Below, in pieces: positions 27,501 through 33,314 of a stretch of DNA of 33,314 nt (its first letter is position 1; every line of letters starts with the position of its first letter). Location: the NCBI GenBank assembly GCA_964347615.1, contig CAYFZO010000021.1:1-33314 (forward strand), written 5' to 3'. The notes under the pieces are model-generated. The model did not search any database. It saw only the letters and a list, made by a program, of their open reading frames with translations, and was not told the origin of the DNA. Both the position numbers and the translations under genes were made by a program. Source of the stretch: CAYFZO01 sp964347615. Lineage in GTDB: Bacteria; Pseudomonadota; Gammaproteobacteria; Poriferisulfidales; Oxydemutatoraceae.

Positions 27501-28056
27501 CTTCACGCCCGGTCAGGAAGACCTCAAGGTAGTAACGGTCGGGAAAGACGTCGCGCCAGAACTTCAGGACCTTGCCGGCCTTGGCCTCGTTGTTCTCGAG
27601 CAGACGTCGCCCGACGTCTCCGCGCACGCCGCCCGAGAGAATGATCAACCCCTCGTTGTACTCCTTGATCCATTCGCGCCGCGCCACGGGGCCCTCATAA
27701 GTCTGTCCTTCGGTGTAGCAGCGCGTCACCAGCCGCGTCAGATTCCGGTACCCCACGTTGTCACGGCACAAGGCGACGACCGAGCAGCAATTCTCCTCGC
27801 CTCTTTTCTCTCCCGAGGTCTCGGGAACGCCGCGCTTCTCGTCCATCAGCAACCGCAGCTCACAGCCGATGATCGGCTTGACGCCGTTCGCAACCGCGGC
27901 GTTGTAGAACTTCAGCGCACCGAACAGGTTGTCGACGTCGGTCAGCGCGACCGCGGGCGCGCCGGCGGCCGCGGCGGCGCGAGCCAAGCCGTCAACCTTG
28001 AGCAGGCCGTCGGAGAGCGAGTACTCGGAGTGGACGTGCAGATGGGTGAAGCTCAC
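24568..28056 (-). CDS. dnaE: DNA polymerase III subunit alpha
   Basis: The protein has 1162 residues (E. coli 1160) and is the replicative polymerase. The N-terminal PHP domain begins FTHLHVHSEYSLSDG. The palm has GPGRGSGAGSLAAYALGI and the catalytic pair in PDFDVDF (Asp408 and Asp410). The helix-hairpin-helix, OB-fold and tau-binding regions follow. It is the only replicative-type alpha seen. The ATG overlaps the rnhB stop (ATGA, 28053-28056), so the two are coupled. Confidence 0.98.
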   Translation of the reverse strand: MSFTHLHVHSEYSLSDGLLKVDGLARAAAAAGAPAVALTDVDNLFGALKFYNAAVANGVKPIIGCELRLLMDEKRGVPETSGEKRGEENCCSVVALCRDNVGYRNLTRLVTRCYTEGQTYEGPVARREWIKEYNEGLIILSGGVRGDVGRRLLENNEAKAGKVLKFWRDVFPDRYYLEVFLTGREGEDVHFQRTLSLAARERLPLVATNDVCFLNERDFDAHEVRVCIAQGGYTLKDAARRRRHSRRQYFKSAAEMQALFAQAPEAIENAAEIAKRCTVSIEQGGVLLPDFELPADVGEQQYLTEQATEGLKRRIGDEAFASAEAYKQRLEFELKIILDMKYAGYFLIVADFVRWAKEQGIPVGPGRGSGAGSLAAYALGITEIDPIKHGLLFERFLNPERISPPDFDVDFCMENRDRVIEYVADRYGRDKVCQIITFGRLAARLVVRDVGRVLGHPYGYVDQLAKMIPNELNITLDAALRKSPELKLLSQTDEQAKEIISIGRRLEGLVRDPGTHAGGVIISPKALTEYTALYRKHKEPTVITHFDMKDLESIGLVKFDFLGLKTLTLLQRVVGIIKEYAGKEIAFEDIPLDDDGVYRFLQTGSTTALFQLESEGMRSLIRNLKPDRFEEIVALLALYRPGPLQSGMVEYYIKCKHGATVEYPHPSLEPILHPTHGVILYQEQVMQIARELSGYTLGGADILRRAMGKKLPEEMAKQKNDFIAGAVERGVKHQVAVRIFDLIEKFAGYGFNKSHSAAYALVAYHTAWFKHHYPAAFMAAALSVDMNNTDKLVELVYECRSMGLEVKPPDVNHSQSGFTVLDDKTILYGLSAIRTVGKGVAQVILQERDERGRYESLMDFCLRCIPHKVRKNLIEPLLYAGALDAFAQTRAEMHRSLDAVYNRAEARARDVLSGQDSLFGEGTGGDGAIEAPEVPPSSGERISRTELMRREKVILGFYLSDHPAVRLAPELKRMVKYRLSDEVGIPAFKGQRDKAPTHQFAGVITETKRWRQGVRGASFTLDDGRHRLVFSLFDHDYQTYGDLLSEEGVVVVAGKKIFDQVRELSRWYAKWIITFEEARIRFAKSLAIDVDASALSSGFSDALKTSLEPFVAGGKCPVQVHVKKTDASTQVRFGENWRVKPCDQLFRHIKRLDGIEDVRLIY

Positions 28057-28736
28057 GGCGCCGCTCCCCCGTCCCGCGGCGGATTCGCGGCCTCTTCCCG
28101 ACTTTCGCCGCCGCGCCGCCCGGCGACGAGGCGTTCCCTGACCGGGCGGTAAGACCTGCGATGCTCGCGGCAGACGCCGTGGCGCTCGAGGTTGTAGAGA
28201 TGTTCCCTTGTCGGGTAGCCCTTGTGCGAAGCGAAGTTATAGACCGGATAACGCCGGTGCAGCTGCAGCATTTCCTCGTCCCTTTCGACCTTGGCGATAA
28301 TCGAAGCCGCGCTGATGACCTCAACGCGGTCGTCGCCGCCGACAATCACGCAACGAGGCAGATCGACGTCGGGCGCGCGGTTGCCGTCCACCAGCAGCAT
28401 CGTCGGTTTCACGCAAAGCGCTTTCACGGCCCTCGCCATCGCGAGCAAGCTCGCGTTGAGTATGTTCAGCTCGTCTATCTCCCGCACGTCGGCGCGCCCC
28501 ACCGCCCAGGCCACGGCTTCGCTCTTGATCTCGCGGCACATCCGCTCGCGCGTCCCGGCGTCGAGCCGCTTCGAGTCGCGGTAGCGGTGCTCACGGCGCG
28601 GCATCGGCAAGACCACTGCGGCGGCGACGACCGGCCCGGCGAGCGGCCCGCGCCCGGCCTCGTCGACGCCGGCAATCAGCCCGTCGCCGAAATCAGGCAG
28701 AACCGCGCCTCTGCCGAAGAGTTTGCTCGGGGTCAT
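28053..28736 (-). CDS. rnhB: Ribonuclease HII
   Basis: The protein has 227 residues from the ATG at 28734-28736. It removes RNA from RNA-DNA hybrids, including single ribonucleotides misinserted in DNA. The catalytic signature is GVDEAGRGPLAGPVVAAAVV (Asp and Glu at its start), followed by DSKRLDAGTRERM, LLVDGN and the late motif SAASIIAKVERDE. The C-terminal 20 residues after RERLVAGRR are polar and probably disordered. It is first in the rnhB-dnaE-accA set; lpxB, its usual upstream neighbour in E. coli, is here at 31284 on the other strand. Confidence 0.96.
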   Translation of the reverse strand: MTPSKLFGRGAVLPDFGDGLIAGVDEAGRGPLAGPVVAAAVVLPMPRREHRYRDSKRLDAGTRERMCREIKSEAVAWAVGRADVREIDELNILNASLLAMARAVKALCVKPTMLLVDGNRAPDVDLPRCVIVGGDDRVEVISAASIIAKVERDEEMLQLHRRYPVYNFASHKGYPTREHLYNLERHGVCREHRRSYRPVRERLVAGRRGGESREEAANPPRDGGAAP

Positions 28737-28974
28737 CTGCCGCGGCAGCTCAAAGCCCGCGTGCTCCGCAGCCCCGCCGCGGTGAAGCGAAGACCTTTTT
28801 CCGCGGGCGTACCGCGCCTCTCTGCTACTATATCCGCCGGAGTGCGCCGCGGACGGCGTGCACGTTTCAAACGTCTTGAAGGAATCGAGCCAAGCAACGG
28901 AACGAACCCGGTATCCCTCACGCACCCGCACGCGGCCGGGTTGAGGCAGGCGCCGGTTTTTGGATTCAGTTTCA

Positions 28975-29892
28975 ATGTCAGTTCTCAAGTGCGGCGTCGT
29001 CGGAACCGGCTATCTGGGCAGTCGCCACGCGGAAAAGTACGCGCAGACGGCGGGTTGCGAACTGGTTGCGGTCTCGGACGTCGAAGCTAAGGTTTGCCGC
29101 CGGGTCGCCGCCGAGTATTCTACCGCGCCCGTCCCCGACTACCGCGAACTGCTGGGAAAACTTGACGCGGTGAGCGTTGTAACGCCGACGCCGACCCACC
29201 ACCGGATTGCGCTCGACTTCCTCGAAAGCGGCTCTCACGTCCTGGTCGAAAAACCGATGGCGAGCTCGCTCGAACAAGCCGACGAACTGATCGCCGCCGC
29301 CGAACGCGAACGGAAGCTGCTGCAGGTCGGACACGTCGAACGCTTCAACCCCGCGTTGTTCGCGCTCGGCGAACTGCCGCTCAATCCGACGTTCGTCGAA
29401 ACCACGCGCCTGATGCCGGCCGACGACCGCGACAAGGGCGCCTGCGTCATTCTCGACTTGATGATCCACGATCTCGATATCATCCTGAATCTGGTGCCGT
29501 CCGAGATCACCGAGGTCCGCGCGAACGGTGCCGAAATACTCTCGGAAGACGTCGACATCGCCAACACCCGCATCGAATTCGCCAACGGCTGCACCGCCAA
29601 CGTCACCGCAAGCCGCATCAGCCGCAAAATCGAGCGCAAGTTGCGGCTGTTCAAGAAAGACCGCTATTTCTCGATAGACCTGCACGACAACCGCTACGTC
29701 GCTTGCCGCCGGGGCGCCGGGCGGACAATCGAGTGCGAGGAACGCGCGTTTCCCGAAGCCGACGCGCTCCGCACCGAAATCGAGCACTTCCTCTCGTGCA
29801 TCCGCCACGCGCGCCAGCCGCTGGTCGGAGGGCGTGAAGGCCGGCGCGCGCTCGACGCCGCGACCCGGGTCGCGGCGGCACTCCGAAGGTGA
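28975..29892 (+). CDS. gnnA: Gfo/Idh/MocA oxidoreductase, probable GnnA
   Basis: The protein has 305 residues from the ATG at 28975. The NAD-binding Rossmann motif GVVGTGYLGSRHAEKYA is at the N terminus, and EKPMA (about 95) is the usual family motif with the catalytic Lys. In Acidithiobacillus ferrooxidans GnnA oxidises the 3-OH of UDP-GlcNAc, and its gene lies near lpxA and lpxB. Here it is followed by a DegT-type aminotransferase and lpxB, the same pairing. It is divergent from rnhB, with a 238-bp gap. The substrate is inferred from neighbours rather than from a specific motif. Confidence 0.8.
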   Translation: MSVLKCGVVGTGYLGSRHAEKYAQTAGCELVAVSDVEAKVCRRVAAEYSTAPVPDYRELLGKLDAVSVVTPTPTHHRIALDFLESGSHVLVEKPMASSLEQADELIAAAERERKLLQVGHVERFNPALFALGELPLNPTFVETTRLMPADDRDKGACVILDLMIHDLDIILNLVPSEITEVRANGAEILSEDVDIANTRIEFANGCTANVTASRISRKIERKLRLFKKDRYFSIDLHDNRYVACRRGAGRTIECEERAFPEADALRTEIEHFLSCIRHARQPLVGGREGRRALDAATRVAAALRR

Positions 29893-29896
29893 CGAC

Positions 29897-31018
29897 GTGG
29901 CGCCGATTCCCGCTTTCGATCTGATCGAGCAACACCGCGCGCTGGCGGACGAGGTCCGCGCGGCGCTCGAACGGGTGTTCGCCCGCGGGCGGTTCATCCT
30001 GGACGAAGAAGTCGCGGCATTCGAGCAAGAAGCCGCCGCGTTCATCGGCGTACGCGAAGCCGTCGCCTGCGGCTCAGGCACCGACGCGTTGCACCTGGCG
30101 TTGCTTGCGGCGGGGGTCGGCGCCGGCGACGAAGTCGTCACCGGCGCGTTCTCATTCATCGCGCCCGCCGAAGCCGCACTCTACGCGGGTGCCGTACCGG
30201 TGTTCGCCGACGTAGACCCCGCGAGCTTCACCTTGGATCCCGGCAGCGTCGAAAGCGCCCTGTCGCCGAAGACCCGCGCGATCGTCGCGGTGCACCTGTA
30301 CGGCCACCCCGCCGACGTGGACGCGCTGTCGCTGCTCGCCGAAAAGCACGGCCTGGCGCTGATCGAAGACTGCGCGCAAGCGTTCGGCGCGCGCCGGAAC
30401 GGGCGTTGCGTCGGCTCGACGTCTCTCGCCGGCTGCCACAGCTTCTTCCCGACCAAGAATCTCGGCGCCTGCGGCGACGGCGGCATGGTCACCACCGACG
30501 ACGCCGATCTCGCCCGGCGCCTGCGGCTCCTGCGCAACCACGGCAGCCCCGGCGGCCACCGTCATGAAGTCGTCGGCTACAACAGCCGCCTCGACGAAAT
30601 CCAAGCGGCGATCCTGCGCGTCAAACTCAAGCACGTCGAACGCTTCGTCCGTCAACGGCGCGAGCTCGCGGCGCTCTATACCGACGCCCTGCAGGGACGG
30701 GTGCAAACTCCGGCGTGCGCCGCGGAATGCGAACACGCGTTCAACCAATACACCATCCTGTCCGAACGCCGCGACGAAATTGCGACGGCGCTCGACGCCG
30801 CGCAGATAGGTAACCGGATCTACTATCCGACCCCGCTGACCGAGCAACCCTCGCTGCGCGGCGTCCGCCGCAGCGTGGATTGCCGGCAAGCCGAACGGGT
30901 CGCGCGTCGATGCCTGTCGCTGCCGATGTTTCCCGAACGCCGTTCGCAGGACGCCGAACGCGCCGCCGCCGCCGCCGCCACCGTCGCAGTCGAAGCGCTG
31001 GATCGCGCCCGCCGATGA
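29897..31018 (+). CDS. gnnB: DegT/DnrJ-type aminotransferase, probable GnnB
   Basis: The protein has 373 residues. The start is the GTG at 29897, 4 bp after the gnnA stop; a longer frame overlaps gnnA. The PLP Lys is in HSFFPTKNLGACGDGG (Lys187), and Asp158 in ALIEDCAQAFGA binds the PLP pyridine. GnnB transaminates the 3-keto product of GnnA with glutamate, giving UDP-2,3-diamino sugar (UDP-GlcNAc3N), whose amine is acylated so that lipid A carries an amide at position 3. Its 3' end lies in the 269-bp tandem duplication; this copy has the conserved NRIYYPTPL, while the extra copy reads NRNDYPTPP. The stop overlaps a duplicated lpxB start (ATGA). Confidence 0.82.
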   Translation: MAPIPAFDLIEQHRALADEVRAALERVFARGRFILDEEVAAFEQEAAAFIGVREAVACGSGTDALHLALLAAGVGAGDEVVTGAFSFIAPAEAALYAGAVPVFADVDPASFTLDPGSVESALSPKTRAIVAVHLYGHPADVDALSLLAEKHGLALIEDCAQAFGARRNGRCVGSTSLAGCHSFFPTKNLGACGDGGMVTTDDADLARRLRLLRNHGSPGGHRHEVVGYNSRLDEIQAAILRVKLKHVERFVRQRRELAALYTDALQGRVQTPACAAECEHAFNQYTILSERRDEIATALDAAQIGNRIYYPTPLTEQPSLRGVRRSVDCRQAERVARRCLSLPMFPERRSQDAERAAAAAATVAVEALDRARR

Positions 31019-31334
31019 GCAAAACCGCCCGCAAGATCATGATCGTCGCAGGCGAGCCGTCGGGCGCCGCGCAAATCGGCAACCGGAACGACTATCCGAC
31101 CCCACCGACCGAGCAACCTTCGCTGCGCGGCGTCCGCCGCAGCGTGGATTGCCGGCAAGCCGAACGGGTCGCGCGTCGATGCCTGTCGCTGCCGATGTTT
31201 CCCGAACGCCGTTCGCAGGACGCCGAACGCGCCGCCGCCGCCGCCGCCACCGTCGCAGTCGAAGCGCTGGATCGCGCCCGCCGATGAGCAAAACCGCCCG
31301 CAAGATCATGATCGTCGCAGGCGAGCCGTCGGGC
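30797..31334. repeat. Tandem duplication of the gnnB/lpxB boundary (2 x 269 bp)
   Basis: Direct copies 30797-31065 and 31066-31334 each hold the last 73 or so codons of gnnB and the first 17 or so codons of lpxB, including the ATGA overlap. I count eight mismatches, all within the first 54 bp of the unit; the other 215 bp are identical. Full gnnB uses the left copy and full lpxB uses the right one, so both genes are intact. Confidence 0.95.
31015..31287 (+). pseudogene. Chimeric frame: LpxB N terminus fused to a GnnB C terminus
   Basis: The frame has 90 codons. It starts at the extra lpxB ATG (31015), reads MSKTARKIMIVAGEPSG and continues in frame into the duplicated GnnB end (AAQIGNRNDYPTPPTEQPS to DRARR), stopping where the real lpxB begins. 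It has no complete domain. It is the same kind of product as the frame at 5112-5387. Confidence 0.7.
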
Positions 31335-32426
31335 GACATGCACGCGGCGGCGCTGATCAAAGCTTTGCGCAGCGACGAAAGCAGCGTGCGCTTCGATTGT
31401 TTCGGCATGGGGCTCGAGCAAACGCAACGCGCCGGACTGCGCCGTCTCGTCGACGCCCGCGACCTGTCGCTGGTCGGCCTGTTCGAGGTCGTCTCGCATT
31501 ACCCGAAGCTCAGACGCGCCTACCGCCGCCTGTTGCGCGCGCTGCGCGAAGAAGCACCCACGCTGCTGGTGCTGGTGGATTATCCCGACTTCAACCTCAA
31601 GCTCGCCGGCGACGCGAAACGCCTCGGCGTCAAGACGCTTTTCTACATCAGCCCGCAGGTATGGGCGTGGCGGGCAGGTCGCGTCAAGACGATTGCGCGC
31701 CGCGTGGACATGATGGCGGTGGTGTTTCCGTTTGAAGAAAAGATCTACCGCGACGCCGGGGTACCCGTGCGTTACGTCGGCCACCCCCTGCTTGAGCAGG
31801 TACCCGACCTCCCTCCGCCACCGCGCGACGGAAACGACAAGAACGTGCTGTTGATGCCCGGCAGCCGCCTCGTCGAGGTCCGCCGGCTGTTGCCGACGTT
31901 GTGCCGCGCAGCGGTCAAGCTCGCCGCGCGCGTGCCTTCGGTGCGCTTCTCGTTGCTGCTCGCGCCCGGCGTTCCGGACGCGCTGGTGCGGGAGGAGCTG
32001 GCGCAATACGGCGTGGAATGCGAGTTGATCCGTGAAGACCCCTACTCCGCGATGCGCGGCAGCGACTTGGCAATCACCGCTTCGGGCACCGCGACGCTGC
32101 AACTCGCCTTGTGCGCAACCCCGATGGTCATCGTGTACAAAGTCTCGTGGCCGACTTACTGGCTGCTGAAAAGGCTGGTCACAACGCCGCATATCGGGTT
32201 GGTCAACGTCGTCGCCGGCAAGAGAATCTCGCCGGAATTGATCCAAGGCCAAGCCAGCGCCGACGCGATCTGCCGCGAAGCCGCGGCGCTGCTCGAGGAC
32301 CGGACGCTCGCGCAGCGCACCAAGCGCGAGCTGCAAGACGTCAGGCACGCGCTGGGAGAGGACGGCGGCGTCGAGAAACTCGCCGCTCTGGTGCGCGAGA
32401 TGGCCGAGGCACCCGGAACACGGTGA
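31284..32426 (+). CDS. lpxB: Lipid-A-disaccharide synthase
   Basis: The protein has 380 residues (E. coli 382) and joins UDP-diacyl-sugar and lipid X in lipid A synthesis at the inner membrane. Family motifs: IMIVAGEPSGDMHAAALI, LVDYPDFNLKLA, FYISPQVWAWR, VFPFEEKIY, LLMPGSRLVEV and ASGTATLQLAL. The ATG at 31284 overlaps the stop of the chimeric GnnB copy. In this operon it would use GnnAB-derived diamino sugars, assuming a matching LpxA elsewhere. Confidence 0.96.
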   Translation: MSKTARKIMIVAGEPSGDMHAAALIKALRSDESSVRFDCFGMGLEQTQRAGLRRLVDARDLSLVGLFEVVSHYPKLRRAYRRLLRALREEAPTLLVLVDYPDFNLKLAGDAKRLGVKTLFYISPQVWAWRAGRVKTIARRVDMMAVVFPFEEKIYRDAGVPVRYVGHPLLEQVPDLPPPPRDGNDKNVLLMPGSRLVEVRRLLPTLCRAAVKLAARVPSVRFSLLLAPGVPDALVREELAQYGVECELIREDPYSAMRGSDLAITASGTATLQLALCATPMVIVYKVSWPTYWLLKRLVTTPHIGLVNVVAGKRISPELIQGQASADAICREAAALLEDRTLAQRTKRELQDVRHALGEDGGVEKLAALVREMAEAPGTR

Positions 32427-32806
32427 CACCGGGTAGCCAACGTCGCCGCGAGCCGATACGCAAGACGTCAAGCTCAATCCCCCAAGTCCTGACAGCGCCG
32501 TCCTGACGCGCCCGTTTGTTGACGACCGCCAAGCTCGCCCATGAACTTGCTGCCGCCGTCAATCTGCAATGCCTCACACCGGAAAAGGCACCGGTTCAAC
32601 GACCTGATACGAAACCGCTCGGCGTTGTTTGCGGTGGCTCAGATGAACGCGCGTTGTGTCAGATACTTTGACACCGGACGGACGGCTTGGAAACCCTGGA
32701 AAACCTTGGAAAATCCTGGGAAATCCTAGCGCAAATCCATCGCCGAATCATCGAGAAAACGCTCGGCGGCGGAAAGCCCGCGAGTCATGCCGCCGGCGCG
32801 GAAAAC
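32427..32806. other. Intergenic region between lpxB and the right LRR gene
   Basis: This 380-bp convergent gap holds no gene that I can support. It has a 6-bp hairpin (GTGTCA/TGACAC, 32656-32674) without a T-run, and a short tandem repeat at 32686-32726. Confidence 0.6.
32686..32726. repeat. Short degenerate tandem repeat (about 10 bp x 4)
   Basis: Four neighbouring units of the type CTTGGAAACC, CTGGAAAACC, TTGGAAAATCC and TGGGAAATCC. No function is evident. Confidence 0.6.
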
Positions 32807-33313
32807 TTATTCCAGCGCGCCTTCGAGAAAGACCTGGATGCGCAATCTGACTCGCTCGATAAGACTCAAGACCAGTTCGCTCGGCGCGGTCTCGACACCG
32901 GAGAAAAAGCCAGTCAGCGTACCTGTGGACGCCCTTAACGTCACCACCGACGCACCCGCATCTTGGGTCACAGTGAAAATGGCGCTTTCGGTACTCCCTC
33001 TGGGAATGACTGCTTGCGAGTCTGACAACACGCCGCCTTCCGCCGACAAGCCTGCGATAATCGCCCTCGGCAACGTTTCATCCACGACCAGTTTGACCTC
33101 GCCACTGCCGGGCCCGGGCGACGTACCTGTCGGCTCAAGTCGTGAGCGGGCTAAAACAAAAGGCGCACCGGGGTTTGCCCTTAAATCCAAGGTCCTCAAG
33201 TTGCCCAGACCTGAAAACATACCTTCCGGTAAAGTAGTCAGTTGATTGTTAATGAGAAATAACTTCTCCAAGCTACCTAAGCCTGAAAATACCTCCGCCG
33301 GCAAGGTGGTCAG
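32807..33313 (-). CDS. Leucine-rich-repeat protein, 3' part (5' end outside the window)
   Basis: The frame is open to the window edge (first complete codon at 33311-33313), so the gene starts outside. Visible are about two LRR units (LxxLFLINNQLTTLPEGMF, LRTLDLRANPGAPF) and a C-terminal domain of about 120 residues with beta-strand-like stretches (VKLVVDETLPRAIIAGL, STESAIFTVTQDAGASVVTL). This resembles bacterial Ig-like or Calx-beta-type repeats, but I cannot name it. The protein ends IQVFLEGALE, matching the tail of the LRR gene at 3-854 in protein and nearly in DNA. The two genes face each other across the window. Confidence 0.85.
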   Translation of the reverse strand: MTTLPAEVFSGLGSLEKLFLINNQLTTLPEGMFSGLGNLRTLDLRANPGAPFVLARSRLEPTGTSPGPGSGEVKLVVDETLPRAIIAGLSAEGGVLSDSQAVIPRGSTESAIFTVTQDAGASVVTLRASTGTLTGFFSGVETAPSELVLSLIERVRLRIQVFLEGALE

Positions 33314-33314
33314 A

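Noticed and set aside
28826..28832. -10-like TACTAT/TATAGT between rnhB and gnnA
   Set aside because: No -35 box at a suitable distance on either strand.
28860..28990. Frame reading LEGIEPSNGTNPVSLTHPH, of a kind often seen antisense to tRNA genes
   Set aside because: The minus strand has a GCTCGATTCC stretch like a T-loop, but the flanking bases do not pair as a T-stem and no acceptor stem is present, so no tRNA is called.
32541..32938. Plus-strand frames between lpxB and the right LRR gene
   Set aside because: They run through the short tandem repeat and antisense to the LRR gene and have no family pattern.

Overview
The window looks like part of the chromosome of a GC-rich Gram-negative bacterium, most likely an uncultured gammaproteobacterium. 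Several blocks match gene orders known from that class: lptF-lptG divergent from pepA-valS, xerD-dsbC, rnhB-dnaE-accA, and parE/parC. The outer membrane is indicated by LptF, LptG, LpxB and a periplasmic DsbC. Two leucine-rich-repeat (LRR) surface-type proteins at the window ends hint at a host- or particle-associated life style, but that is inference. No rRNA, tRNA or CRISPR array was found.

Layout. Positions 3-854 hold the 3' part of an LRR gene. Positions 952-7273 (minus) are a tight parE / HAD phosphatase / parC / htpX operon. A RecB/AddA-type helicase-nuclease (7343-10687, plus) faces dsbC and xerD (minus). An RDD membrane protein follows, then lptG/lptF (minus), and divergent pepA and valS (plus; holC, which sits between them in E. 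coli, is missing). ValS overlaps tail-to-tail with a two-gene HipA-family toxin-antitoxin-like module (19874-21482, minus).

Positions 21483-23476 form an AT-richer island unlike the rest. It holds an internally deleted IS256-type element, three small membrane-protein genes and a possible methyltransferase remnant. Then come accA, dnaE and rnhB (minus) and, divergently, gnnA-gnnB-lpxB (plus), which should make and use a 2,3-diamino sugar nucleotide for lipid A. A second LRR gene (minus) runs off the right end.

The most unusual pattern is a set of three tandem direct duplications (units of 272, 499 and 269 bp). Each spans a gene-gene boundary, leaves both neighbours intact and creates a small chimeric reading frame: parE/HAD at 5071-5614, helicase/dsbC at 10632-11629, gnnB/lpxB at 30797-31334. 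The copies differ by a few substitutions, clustered mainly at one end of each unit. The other notable items are the HipT-like kinase paired with a HipS-HTH fusion, two paralogous small membrane proteins sharing a W-x-x-G-W-x-K-F tail (one apparently split by the IS256-type element), and a shared C-terminal tail on the two LRR proteins.
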